From: Saprospiraceae bacterium
GTDB taxonomy: Bacteria > Bacteroidota > Bacteroidia > Chitinophagales > Saprospiraceae
Reading direction: 5' to 3'
DNA length: 64,000 nt
NCBI GenBank assembly: GCA_016716335.1
Contig: JADJWN010000003.1
Location: forward strand, 248,001-312,000
The notes under the pieces are model-generated. The model ran no database searches, was not told where the DNA came from, and saw only the letters and a list, made by a program, of their open reading frames with translations. How positions within the stretch are numbered: position 1 is the first letter of the stretch; each line of letters starts with the position of its first letter. Positions 10,179-18,506 of this stretch are shown here, in pieces. Made by a program: the position numbers and the translations under genes.

Positions 10179-10201
10179 GATCGCAGCGTCCCGCTGCGAT
10201 C
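10179..10201. repeat. Perfect 10-bp inverted repeat (hairpin)
   Basis: GATCGCAGCG at 10179-10188 and CGCTGCGATC at 10192-10201 are exact reverse complements separated by TCC. It lies 104 bp after the ABC-F stop. There is no T-tract, so it is not a classical intrinsic terminator. It could be a REP-like palindrome or an mRNA 3'-end stabiliser. The right arm shares the word CTGCGATCCT with some units of the adjacent tandem repeat. Confidence 0.75.
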
Positions 10202-10202
10202 C

Positions 10203-10483
10203 TTCTACCTAAACCCACTGCAATACCTTCTTTCCAAACCCACTGCGATCCTGCTATCTAAACCCACTGTAATACCTTCTTTCCAAACCCACTGCAATAC
10301 CTTCTTTCCAAACCCACTGCGATCCTGCTATCTAAACCCACTGTAATACCTTCTTTCTAAACCCACTGTAATACCTTCTTTCCAAACCCACTGCAATACC
10401 ATGTTTCCAAACCCACTGCAATACCTTCTTTCCAAACCCACTGCAATACCTTCTTTCCAAACCCACTGCCAAGCTTCTTCTCA
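10203..10483. repeat. 24/25-bp tandem minisatellite, about 11 units
   Basis: The word AAACCCACTG recurs at 10211, 10236, 10260, 10285, 10310, 10334, 10359, 10384, 10409, 10434 and 10459. The period is 25 bp (24 bp for two units). Two unit types are interspersed: one continues CAATACCTTCTTTCC, or a T/A variant of it, and one continues CGATCCTGCTATCT. A degenerate unit follows at 10483. Units are contiguous, so there are no spacers. The rest of the 10075-10636 gene-free stretch shows nothing else I recognise. Open frames through it only reflect the periodicity. Confidence 0.92.
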
Positions 10484-10636
10484 AATCCGCTGAGATCCCG
10501 GTACTGCTTTTCCGACACCTTGTGGTCATTTCAAACCTCTCAAATTCCACACTTATATCAATAAAACCGATGATTACATTATCGTAAATATAGCAGGCTC
10601 AAATAAGCAATAACAGTATTGAAAACTGTTTAATGA

Positions 10637-11701
10637 TTAATGCAGGTGGAGTTTTCCTGCCAGTTTACTGATTTTATTTGCATATCTGAAATGTTTCACC
10701 ATTTCACCAAAGTCATCTGTAAATCTGCCTTTTTTAATACCTGTTTTGATATTTTCAGCGGCAATTCTGAACATTATATGATGGTGCCGGTATATTTCTT
10801 TCAGAGCATTCCAAAAACTGTACTTTGGGTCATATATCTGTGTGGGTTCACTGAGACAACCGTTGACTTCGATAATGGAAAAGTTAATACCTTTGGCGAG
10901 TTCTTGCCAGGATTTAAACCGTATATCCAATCTGCCATAAAAGAAGCCGGGAAGTTTCCGACACAAATGGTCGATCGTTTGTTCCAACTCAGGAGTATGG
11001 TGGTGCATCCCATCTGTAAAGCAGGTACCGAGATTGTGGTTGCCGATAGGCTGAAGATATATTTTTGCTCCTTTAGAGGGAATCTGATCAAGGTCTGTTG
11101 CGGATTCGAGTCTGGAAATTTGCATGGCAAATCTCGGATTTTCGAGCATCAGCTGCCGGATGGAAGATTGCCCATCGCCTGTGATGCACATAAATTGTTT
11201 GGTGGTGATGCCGATGATTTTACCGTTGATAGCGCCGGGCATTCTGACATAAAAAATTCCGGTTTCATTGGGGTAATCAATATATTCCTGTACCAGATAA
11301 TCCAGATGAAGCTGTTCATGATACTTTTTCAGTTGGTCTGTGTTTTCAATTTTTTTGACCAGAATACCCCGCATACCCATATCCGGTTTTACAATCAGCG
11401 GAAATGAAATCCCTGCTTTGTCCACCTGATCGGTTACCTGCTCAAAAATCTGATCTTTTATCAGAATGGTTTTTGGAAAGCTTTCCGGGGGCAGTAATTC
11501 ATAAATGCTCATTTTTCCGACATTATACATACCGCCATTTTTTATTCCCGGATTGGTGGCGGTAAAAGTGTAAAAACCCCGGTTACATATGGCATGATAT
11601 GCCCACAAGGGCACGACCGGTACATACAAAGTCCACATGGGCCAATATTCCCAGTGCAGCAATTTATGGATAAATATCTTCAGTTTATCAGGCTTTTTCA
11701 T
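10637..11701 (-). CDS. ATP-grasp domain protein of unknown substrate
   Basis: This 354-aa protein has an ATP-grasp core. The ATP-binding lysine is probably in FPLIVKPDMGMRG, and IIEVNG gives the metal-binding E/N pair near residue 285. GRLDIRF fits the preceding strand. The N-terminal HWEYWPMWTLYVPVVP segment is membrane-interfacial and is a feature I recall in a Bacteroidota family often labelled D-Ala-D-Ala ligase-like, but I do not see enough to assign that activity. Its start overlaps the end of the NRDE gene by 14 bp, and it is the last gene of the DinB-NRDE-ATP-grasp operon. Confidence 0.78.
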   Translation of the reverse strand: MKKPDKLKIFIHKLLHWEYWPMWTLYVPVVPLWAYHAICNRGFYTFTATNPGIKNGGMYNVGKMSIYELLPPESFPKTILIKDQIFEQVTDQVDKAGISFPLIVKPDMGMRGILVKKIENTDQLKKYHEQLHLDYLVQEYIDYPNETGIFYVRMPGAINGKIIGITTKQFMCITGDGQSSIRQLMLENPRFAMQISRLESATDLDQIPSKGAKIYLQPIGNHNLGTCFTDGMHHHTPELEQTIDHLCRKLPGFFYGRLDIRFKSWQELAKGINFSIIEVNGCLSEPTQIYDPKYSFWNALKEIYRHHHIMFRIAAENIKTGIKKGRFTDDFGEMVKHFRYANKISKLAGKLHLH

Positions 11702-12389
11702 GGTACACAGCAGAGTCAGCCAGATTTTCGTACATCATTGTACAGCTGTGGTTTTTCAAAATCGCCTGCGTGATGCTCTGCGTTCTTACGCCGTTGCTTC
11801 TTCGAATAATGAGTCCGTTTTCCCTGTCATCGAGTTTTGTGCCTTTATGGAATCTGAGCAGGTTTTCAGGGGTGATTTCTACGTTTGTGAGATATTCCTC
11901 AAACCAGATTTTTCTTTCTATCCTGATATTTTTTTCATACAAGGTACTGCTCGACCAGATATGCGGAATGTCAGAGGGAAGAAGGATGCGGTGCTTTTGC
12001 TTACCATCCCATGCCCATTGCTCAAGCGACTGGTCAACGCAGTAAATGATGGTGAAGGGTTCGATATCGTCCAGATCCAAAGTATCCCAGATATTGGGAT
12101 CGTGGGAATTGGTGATCAGATCCAGCAGTATCAATCCACGGCTTTTTCGATACGGAGGATTGTAAATATGTTTTTCAAAAGCTCCGTTCAGCAATACCAT
12201 CACAGAAGCGGTATCCTGCCTCATTACAAACCAGGTGCCTCCGGCCTGCGTATCTTTGGGAAAAGTAAGCCTGACATCATTGACCACATAAGAGTCAGGA
12301 GGAAGGGCAGGAAGTCTCAGGAAATGTTCATCCCTGCTGGATGTAATCACGATGCCTTGCTCTGAAGGTACAAAACTAACGGTGCACAT
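11688..12389 (-). CDS. NRDE/TANGO2-family protein
   Basis: I place the start at 12389 because MCTVSFVP is the conserved N-terminus of this family (cysteine at position 2, likely exposed after Met removal). The family-naming Asn-Arg-Asp-Glu motif appears here as SSRDEHF. The protein is 233 aa and lacks a signal peptide. Eukaryotic TANGO2 is linked to haem or lipid handling; bacterial function is unknown. The gene overlaps DinB upstream and the ATP-grasp gene downstream by 14 bp each, so all three are probably translationally coupled. Confidence 0.8.
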   Translation of the reverse strand: MCTVSFVPSEQGIVITSSRDEHFLRLPALPPDSYVVNDVRLTFPKDTQAGGTWFVMRQDTASVMVLLNGAFEKHIYNPPYRKSRGLILLDLITNSHDPNIWDTLDLDDIEPFTIIYCVDQSLEQWAWDGKQKHRILLPSDIPHIWSSSTLYEKNIRIERKIWFEEYLTNVEITPENLLRFHKGTKLDDRENGLIIRRSNGVRTQSITQAILKNHSCTMMYENLADSAVYHEKA

Positions 12390-12867
12390 ATGCCTGATAT
12401 GCGAGGGTGGATGGAGCAACTCCAAATGAAGAGGAAACCAGATTTTCTAATCCCATTTCCTTTAATGCTACTCTGATCAATGCCTGGTGGTGTATGCAGT
12501 GTTCTATACAATACAGTAATTCCCTGCTGTATGAGCTTTGAATCACTGTTCCTTCTGTAAAGTGCATGCTCTTTATAGTCAATACTTTATCCTCTTTGTT
12601 GAGATGGTGGATTATGGTGTTTGTCATCTCCTCAGCTGATGCCGGAATACATTGTATCTTTTCATCCCTGTCTCTGAGGTCATAATTCAGGTAGCCATCC
12701 GCATAAGCTCTTTCCAAGCAGATAAACATATCGAGTATATGCCTTACATGTTCACCGATGGATGACATGGAGAGTGAAGGCATTGGACGACAATAATCTT
12801 CCCGGGAGATATTCCGTATAAGATCTGATAGCTGCCCAAGGATGGAAGACAAAGTAGCGGATTGCAT
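12376..12867 (-). CDS. DinB-family putative metalloenzyme
   Basis: This 163-aa four-helix-bundle protein has the DinB/YfiT-type histidine triad. SSIGEHVRHILDMF supplies the first metal histidine, and IEHCIHHQALIRVAL carries the HxxxH pair. The C-terminal FGVAPSTLAYQ motif is typical of Bacteroidota members. DinB-like proteins are metal-dependent, often thiol-transferases (bacillithiol or mycothiol). A bacillithiol-synthesis gene (bshC) is present elsewhere in this window, so a BshT-like role is possible but unproven. It is the first gene of a three-gene minus-strand operon. Confidence 0.78.
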   Translation of the reverse strand: MQSATLSSILGQLSDLIRNISREDYCRPMPSLSMSSIGEHVRHILDMFICLERAYADGYLNYDLRDRDEKIQCIPASAEEMTNTIIHHLNKEDKVLTIKSMHFTEGTVIQSSYSRELLYCIEHCIHHQALIRVALKEMGLENLVSSSFGVAPSTLAYQAYVHR

Positions 12868-12939
12868 ACCCTCTGAATTAGGCAGCTAAAGTACAAAAGA
12901 TTATGAACTGATTGATATCTGAAAGCTGTCCGGAAGATT

Positions 12940-13464
12940 TTATTCCTTTTTGGCAGGTTCAAAAACCAATGAGAGGGAATTGACACAATATCTCATACCT
13001 GTTTCAGTAGGTCCGTCATCAAATATATGCCCGAGGTGACCATCACATCTGGCACACAGTATTTCTATCCTTCTCATCCCATAAGACAAGTCAGGCTTTT
13101 GTTTTATCTTGCCGCCTGCGATTTCCTTATCAAAACTGGGCCATCCGCAGTGAGACTCGAATTTCATTTCATCTGTAAACAATTCGTTACCACAACCGGC
13201 ACATTTATAGATGCCCTTTTCTTTATTGTGTAATAATGCCCCGGTATGCGGTCTTTCCGTTCCTTTTTGCCTCAAAATACTGTACTGTTCTTTGGTTAGA
13301 ATTTTTTTCCAATCCTCCTCCGTCAGCTTCATAGGATCTTCGATATTGTTGAAATTTACTTTGTATTCGACGGGCTTTGATACCTGTATATTTTCCTTTG
13401 TTGGCTGACTGCATCCGGTCATGTAAAGCAGTAAAATGAATGATAAGACAGATAGAGATTTCAT
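12940..13464 (-). CDS. msrB: Peptide-methionine (R)-S-oxide reductase MsrB, lipoprotein form
   Basis: This 174-aa protein starts with a lipoprotein signal (MKSLSVLSFILLLYMTGC), so it probably sits in the periplasm on a membrane anchor. The MsrB core follows: zinc cysteines in YKCAGCGNELF and LCARCDGHLGHIF, the HCGWPSF substrate motif, and the catalytic cysteine in RYCVNSLSL. The enzyme reduces methionine-R-sulfoxide in proteins. A resolving cysteine is not obvious. It has about 60 residues ahead of the catalytic domain. It is transcribed alone, downstream of dnaK on the same strand. Confidence 0.93.
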   Translation of the reverse strand: MKSLSVLSFILLLYMTGCSQPTKENIQVSKPVEYKVNFNNIEDPMKLTEEDWKKILTKEQYSILRQKGTERPHTGALLHNKEKGIYKCAGCGNELFTDEMKFESHCGWPSFDKEIAGGKIKQKPDLSYGMRRIEILCARCDGHLGHIFDDGPTETGMRYCVNSLSLVFEPAKKE

Positions 13465-13561
13465 ATATCGAGTGGTGATTTGGACATCAATCCTTAAGTA
13501 CTATTCAATTCATTAACATTTGCCATGCATCATTGTTTTGGGTGCCGGTTAAAATAAAAAC

Positions 13562-13595
13562 AAAAGGCTCCGGATATTACATCCGAAGCCTTTTT
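13562..13595 (-). terminator. Intrinsic terminator after dnaK
   Basis: On the minus strand, AAAAGGCTTCGGAT and ATCCGGAGCCTTTT form a long stem around GTAAT, with one internal mismatch, and it is A/T-flanked on both sides. The stem lies 25 bp after the dnaK stop. It could work in both directions, but only dnaK ends here. Confidence 0.8.
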
Positions 13596-13619
13596 GCCAT
13601 TTTATACAAAAGTACTTTT

Positions 13620-15524
13620 TTACTTCTTGTCGCCCACTTCCTCAAATTCTACATCTGTAACATCCTCGGTCTGAGAACCTGAACCGCCGGACTGAGACTG
13701 GGTGCTTTCGCCTCCTGCCTGCTGTGAAGCCTGGTAGATATCCTGAGATGCTGCCTGCCATGCGTTGTTGAGAGACTCCGTAGCCCTCTCTACTCTGCTC
13801 ATATCCTGCACCTTGTGTGCATCTCTCAGTTCACTGAGGGCAGATTCGATAGCGGATTTCTTATCTCCCGGTATTTTATCACCGATCTCCTTCAGCTGCT
13901 TTTCAGACTGGAATATCAGGCTGTCTGCTGCGTTCAGCTTTTCTGCCCGTTCTCTGGCCTGCTTGTCAGCTTCTGCATTGGCAGCAGCTTCAGCTTTCAT
14001 TTTGGCAATTTCTTCCTGTGACAATCCGGTGGAAGCTTCGATACGGATATTCTGCTCTTTACCGGTGCCCAGATCTTTTGCCGAAACTTTCAGAATACCA
14101 TTGGCATCTATGTCAAATGTCACCTCAATCTGTGGTACACCTCTTGGTGCCGGTGGTATCCCGTCAAGAATGAATCTTCCGACAGTTCTGTTATCACGGG
14201 CCATAGGTCTCTCTCCCTGCAGGATATGTATTTCTACACTTGGCTGATTGTCCGCAGCTGTGGAGTATGTTTTGGTCTTCTTGGTAGGGATGGTAGAGTT
14301 GGCCTCAATGACCACATCGAATACATTACCCATAGTCTCTATACCCAGAGAAAGCGGAGTTACATCAAGCAGCAACACATCTTTTACATCACCACTCAAT
14401 ACACCACCCTGTACAGCCGCTCCAAGCGCCACTACCTCATCCGGGTTTACACTCTTGTTGGGCTTTTTGCCGAAAAATTCCTCAACTGCCTGCTGAATTG
14501 CCGGTATCCTAGTGGAACCACCTACCAGGATTACTTCGTCAATATCGCTTTTTTTCAATCCGGCATCTTTCAATGCTTCTTCGCAGGGCTTGAGTGTCCT
14601 TTTGATCAGACTGTCAGCCAGTTGCTCAAATTTAGCTCTGGACAGCTTCATCACCAGGTGCTTGGGTACTCCATCCACAGCGGTGACATACGGAAGGTTG
14701 ATTTCAGTCTCGCTGGCAGATGAAAGCTCAATTTTTGCTTTTTCGGCAGCATCTTTTATTCTTTGCAGTGACATTGGATCCTTCCTAAGGTCAATATTTT
14801 CCTGCTTCTTGAATTCTTCTGCCAGCCAGTCTATAATGACCTGGTCGAAATCATCTCCACCCAGGTGGGTGTCTCCATTAGTGGATTTTACTTCAAATAC
14901 GCCATCTCCCAGTTCGAGAATGGATATATCGAATGTACCACCACCAAGGTCAAATACGGCTATGGTGCTGTCTTTGTGCTTTTTGTCAAGCCCGTATGCA
15001 AGTGCAGCTGCAGTGGGCTCATTGATGATTCTCTGCACCTTCAGACCGGCAATTTCACCTGCTTCTTTGGTAGCCTGTCTTTGTGAGTCATTAAAGTATG
15101 CAGGTACAGTGATTACCGCCTCTGTCACTTCCTGACCCAAAAAGTCTTCGGCTGTTTTCTTCATTTTTTGCAGGATCATCGCAGAAATTTCCTGTGGTGT
15201 GTAAAGTCTGCCATCAATATCCACACGGACGGTATCATTGTCTCCTTTTACTACTTTATATGCCACTCTGGCTGCTTCACTGCCTACTTCGCTGAAGCGG
15301 TTGCCCATAAATCTCTTGATGGATGAAATGGTTCTTTTTGGATTGGTTATCGCCTGTCTTTTAGCAGGATCTCCGATTTTTCTTTCACCGTTATCGAGGA
15401 ATGCTACAATGGAAGGAGTGGTTCTCCTGCCTTCTTCATTGGCTATTACCACCGGTTCGTTACCCTCCATCACAGCCACACAAGAGTTGGTTGTTCCTAA
15501 GTCTATTCCGATTATTTTACCCAT
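13620..15524 (-). CDS. dnaK: Molecular chaperone DnaK (Hsp70)
   Basis: The 634-aa protein is a full-length DnaK. The N-terminal GIDLGTTNSCVAVMEG phosphate-1 motif, FDLGGGTFDISIL and VGGSTRIPAIQ define the ATPase domain (about 1-380). The substrate-binding domain and helical lid follow, ending in a Gly/Ser/Gln-rich tail and VTDVEFEEVGDKK, the family's EEVD-like C-terminus. It folds nascent and stress-denatured proteins with DnaJ and GrpE. Neither partner gene is adjacent, so this is a monocistronic dnaK. I found no CIRCE palindrome in the upstream 150 bp, so HrcA control is not supported here. Confidence 0.98.
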   Translation of the reverse strand: MGKIIGIDLGTTNSCVAVMEGNEPVVIANEEGRRTTPSIVAFLDNGERKIGDPAKRQAITNPKRTISSIKRFMGNRFSEVGSEAARVAYKVVKGDNDTVRVDIDGRLYTPQEISAMILQKMKKTAEDFLGQEVTEAVITVPAYFNDSQRQATKEAGEIAGLKVQRIINEPTAAALAYGLDKKHKDSTIAVFDLGGGTFDISILELGDGVFEVKSTNGDTHLGGDDFDQVIIDWLAEEFKKQENIDLRKDPMSLQRIKDAAEKAKIELSSASETEINLPYVTAVDGVPKHLVMKLSRAKFEQLADSLIKRTLKPCEEALKDAGLKKSDIDEVILVGGSTRIPAIQQAVEEFFGKKPNKSVNPDEVVALGAAVQGGVLSGDVKDVLLLDVTPLSLGIETMGNVFDVVIEANSTIPTKKTKTYSTAADNQPSVEIHILQGERPMARDNRTVGRFILDGIPPAPRGVPQIEVTFDIDANGILKVSAKDLGTGKEQNIRIEASTGLSQEEIAKMKAEAAANAEADKQARERAEKLNAADSLIFQSEKQLKEIGDKIPGDKKSAIESALSELRDAHKVQDMSRVERATESLNNAWQAASQDIYQASQQAGGESTQSQSGGSGSQTEDVTDVEFEEVGDKK

Positions 15525-15679
15525 TTTTTAAATTATTTTTTTGTTTGCTAATGATTGTACATTCTTTACTGTCAATCTGTATGCCAAGAGAATTTTTATT
15601 AAAAAACAGGTTTTAAACCTGACAAAATATACAGATTTTGTTCAGGTAAGTTTCGAAATACTGACAGTTCGGCAGGTGT

Positions 15680-16678
15680 TTACCGGAAATTCAGACTTTT
15701 TGTTATGAATCCGTTTTTAAGTGAGTCGATAGTAGGAGGCGTAGCGCCGATGTTGGTCCGTAAAAACTGGGATTTGGAAGAAAATACCCCCAGTCCACCA
15801 TTGGACAGGTTGCTGTAGGTAGGTATTTCACCGCTCGAAGTAATGCCGGTGTTTGCCTGACCCACAGATATATAATCTCTAATTTCTTTTCCTCCGGAGG
15901 TAATCGAGAGTGAAAAGTGTTCAAAATATCGGGCTACATTGGGATTTGCATCCATGTTGCGTGCCAGAAATTCATAAAATTCGCGTCCACGTATGGAGAA
16001 TGTGCTTCGGTCATAGTTTCTGGCCATGTGCCAGGTGATGGATTTTCTTTCCACAGGCATTCCCGGCCTTTCTTCCACGTAGTGCATGATGAGTTGAATA
16101 TCATGTATAGCGGCATTTTCATCGGCTGCCCATACGATTCTGAAATCTCCATTGTAGGTAAAGCCTATCAGTGAATTGACTCCCGGAGTAGTGACATCAG
16201 TGTTTTCATATTTGGCCAGAAGACGGGTAGTAGCTGTCGAAAGCGTTGTTCCGTCCGGTTTTCTCAGGATCAGAGTGTACTCGTCTTTTGCTGTAAGCGG
16301 ATTGGTTTTTGATGCCAGCTTATACACAAAATTGGGAGCCTGTGCAAAAGCGCCTGGACTTCTCTGAAGCCCCACTGTATTGCCATCTACTTTTGTCAGA
16401 TTATATTCGGTGCCTGTTCTGTTATGTCTGATTTTTACATCCAGATTTTCGAAATAAAGATTGGCAGGGTCCATAGCCAGAACATTGGCGGGTATATTTT
16501 CATCTATGAAGGCTTTCTCAACCCTGATATACTGAGTGGTGTCCGCTGCTGAAATAAGGCCATACACGACCGGTATTTCCCTGGGTGGCTCAGTCAGGTC
16601 AAAATCATTCGAACAGGACGTAAACAGAGTGGCAAGCAGGCCAATAGATATTATTCTGAAAATCATGTACTTCAACAA
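15680..16678 (-). CDS. DUF4249-family lipoprotein
   Basis: This 332-aa protein has a lipoprotein signal ending in LFTSCSNDFDL. It opens with the conserved DUF4249 pattern PVVYGLISAADTTQYIRVEKAFID, a beta-rich domain found only in Bacteroidota, usually beside a TonB-dependent receptor. No such receptor is adjacent here. It is probably an outer-membrane-anchored or periplasmic accessory factor; the function is not known. Flanking gaps of 155 and 261 bp suggest separate transcription. Confidence 0.82.
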   Translation of the reverse strand: MLKYMIFRIISIGLLATLFTSCSNDFDLTEPPREIPVVYGLISAADTTQYIRVEKAFIDENIPANVLAMDPANLYFENLDVKIRHNRTGTEYNLTKVDGNTVGLQRSPGAFAQAPNFVYKLASKTNPLTAKDEYTLILRKPDGTTLSTATTRLLAKYENTDVTTPGVNSLIGFTYNGDFRIVWAADENAAIHDIQLIMHYVEERPGMPVERKSITWHMARNYDRSTFSIRGREFYEFLARNMDANPNVARYFEHFSLSITSGGKEIRDYISVGQANTGITSSGEIPTYSNLSNGGLGVFSSKSQFLRTNIGATPPTIDSLKNGFITKSLNFR

Positions 16679-16940
16679 ATTTCGCTCTTACAATAAGGGT
16701 GCAAATTTAGTCCATGTTTTTATAAAAAATGCTTTTACTGCGACATTAATGAAGATTTCAATCCGGTTCATCTGTTTTTAGGTTTAAATCAAAGATGATG
16801 GGCAATTGTATCTCCTTGCAGTCCAAGAAAAAGGTGGCACGATGGCAAACTGACAGTTTTGAGTCAAGTGTCAGGCATTCAGCTCATCATTTGAAAAATA
16901 ATGAAAATTAGTTTCAAGCGCAGTTTGAGCCATTCAAATA

Positions 16941-17537
16941 TTATAATATGACGTCTTCCGGTTTCACCATTATCGCTCCGGGTGGTGTCATAGCATTGAT
17001 GAGAGTAATTGCATTACTTCGCATCAACATATCTACTGTGATGTCAGCCGGAGTAATGGACAGGCTTTGTCGCAAACTTTGCAGGCGGGTACCCTTCAGC
17101 AGTGGTCTTGCAGGGGTATAATACTGTCCGTCTATTTGTATGAGCACATTATAATAGTATGCATCAGTAAGCAATCCGTTTTTGATAATCAATATCTCAT
17201 CCGCTTCATTTCTCATTGAATACAATGCATCAAGCTCCGGCCTTTCCAGAAATTTGAAAGGATATTCTATGTTGTCAGTATTTACGGCTTTCAATTTGCG
17301 GATATTTCTTACTGTATAAGGCTCGAAGCGGATATCTTCAATCTTGCTGCTGTATATTATCCTGCATTTGAACAGTCCGTCAGGAAGGTCATCCGGTATT
17401 TTTATTATTTTCCGGAGGTCTATCAGGTCACTGCAACCGAAAAGTGATTTTCTGCTTGCATTGCACCGCTCATTGTGCCACCTGATGTGAGACACTTTCC
17501 TGTTGAAGACCCTGATGCTTTCTATCAATAGGGACAT
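16941..17537 (-). CDS. pabC: Aminotransferase class IV, probable aminodeoxychorismate lyase (PabC)
   Basis: This 198-aa product has the fold-type IV PLP features: HNERCNASRK near the N-terminus, the ILIIKNGLLTDAYYYNVLI block and KGTRLQSLR for PLP phosphate binding. It is short for the family (about 200-290 aa), as is common for bacterial PabC. The enzyme converts 4-amino-4-deoxychorismate to p-aminobenzoate for folate synthesis. The start overlaps the 3' end of pabB by 68 bp, which supports the assignment and suggests coupled translation. The catalytic lysine is not obvious at its usual position by eye. Confidence 0.82.
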   Translation of the reverse strand: MSLLIESIRVFNRKVSHIRWHNERCNASRKSLFGCSDLIDLRKIIKIPDDLPDGLFKCRIIYSSKIEDIRFEPYTVRNIRKLKAVNTDNIEYPFKFLERPELDALYSMRNEADEILIIKNGLLTDAYYYNVLIQIDGQYYTPARPLLKGTRLQSLRQSLSITPADITVDMLMRSNAITLINAMTPPGAIMVKPEDVIL

Positions 17538-18483
17538 ATATTTTATCTATCATTTCATTATATTCCTTCAGGCAGTCGCTCATCGAGGTAATGCCACAGC
17601 CACTGCGATATCTCAGCCCGGCCTCTGTCTGCTCAATATAGCGGATCATCACTCCGCTGTCAAGATTTACACCATCAAAAATACCAAATACTCCGGTATA
17701 GTAACCCCGTTCCAGCCCTTCAATTCTTTGGATGATCTGTACAGTTTTATCCTTGGGAGCACCGCTGATACTTCCTGCTGGCAATAAAGATGCCATGATA
17801 TTGCCGATTTTAGAGGGATAATCAGCGGGCAGTTTACCCTTAACCTCTGAACTAACCTGATAAAGCGATTTATGATGGGTATGAATCAAATCTGTGTATC
17901 TGAATCTGGGTACCTGTACATGGTCAGCTACCATACTTAAGTCATTCCTTATCAGATCCACTATGGTATAATGTTCAGCCAGTTCTTTTTCGTCATTTAA
18001 AATAACATTTTCGGCATCCGGCACTGAAGCATCTATCGTACCCTTCATCGGATAAGAACTTATGTATCCGTCTTCAATACGGACAAAAATTTCCGGAGAA
18101 AATACCACAAACTGATCATAATAGAGCAGTTTGTACTTAGCCCTCGCCAATTTGAAAATCGCCTGCAAACTCAGATTGGTAGAAATGGGCGTTGGAAAGG
18201 TCAGGTTAAGTAAAAAGCTGTTACCATAATTGATTTCAGCCATTACCTGCCCGAACGCTTTCTGAAATTTTTGATATTCTGTGGGGAACCTTTCAAAAAT
18301 GATATCAGGACATTGATCATAGGAGTGCAGTACATAGTTTTTACGTTCCTGGACTTTGTAATATAAGCCATCAGGAAGCTTATTTAAGGGTAAAACTTCA
18401 GGTTTTTGCAGTTCAAAATCAAGTATGAAAAGGAACGGAATTTTCCTGCTCCCCAAAAAGTTCATCCTGTCAATCCATTGCAT
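17470..18483 (-). CDS. pabB: Aminodeoxychorismate synthase component I (PabB)
   Basis: This 337-aa protein has a chorismate-binding domain with signature segments SYPMKGTIDAS, IVDLIRNDLS, PAGSISGAPKDKT and YYTGVFGIFDG. The PMKGT threonine/lysine signature is the PabB form of the motif and argues against TrpE or isochorismate synthase. The N-terminal subdomain is reduced, as is usual in Bacteroidota PabB. It aminates chorismate together with a glutaminase subunit (PabA/TrpG), which is not encoded nearby. pabC follows with overlap. Confidence 0.92.
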   Translation of the reverse strand: MQWIDRMNFLGSRKIPFLFILDFELQKPEVLPLNKLPDGLYYKVQERKNYVLHSYDQCPDIIFERFPTEYQKFQKAFGQVMAEINYGNSFLLNLTFPTPISTNLSLQAIFKLARAKYKLLYYDQFVVFSPEIFVRIEDGYISSYPMKGTIDASVPDAENVILNDEKELAEHYTIVDLIRNDLSMVADHVQVPRFRYTDLIHTHHKSLYQVSSEVKGKLPADYPSKIGNIMASLLPAGSISGAPKDKTVQIIQRIEGLERGYYTGVFGIFDGVNLDSGVMIRYIEQTEAGLRYRSGCGITSMSDCLKEYNEMIDKIYVPIDRKHQGLQQESVSHQVAQ

Positions 18484-18506
18484 AATCGGTCTGATTGCGT
18501 CGGCTC

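Noticed and set aside
10203..10483. Possible CRISPR array
   Set aside because: The repeats are contiguous 24/25-bp units with no unique spacers, and no cas gene is present.
10125..10550. Open frames with repeated peptides on both strands
   Set aside because: They arise from the minisatellite periodicity (about 25 bp). They have no start context, signal or match to a known family.
10640..11407. 255-aa plus-strand open frame opposite the ATP-grasp gene
   Set aside because: It is the complement of a clear minus-strand ATP-grasp gene, and its translation has no domain pattern.
13562..13595. REP-like element
   Set aside because: The stem lies just after dnaK and is followed by a T-run, so an intrinsic terminator is the better call.
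15525..15679. CIRCE/HrcA operator upstream of dnaK
   Set aside because: No TTAGCACTC-N9-GAGTGCTAA-type inverted repeat was found between dnaK and the DUF4249 gene.
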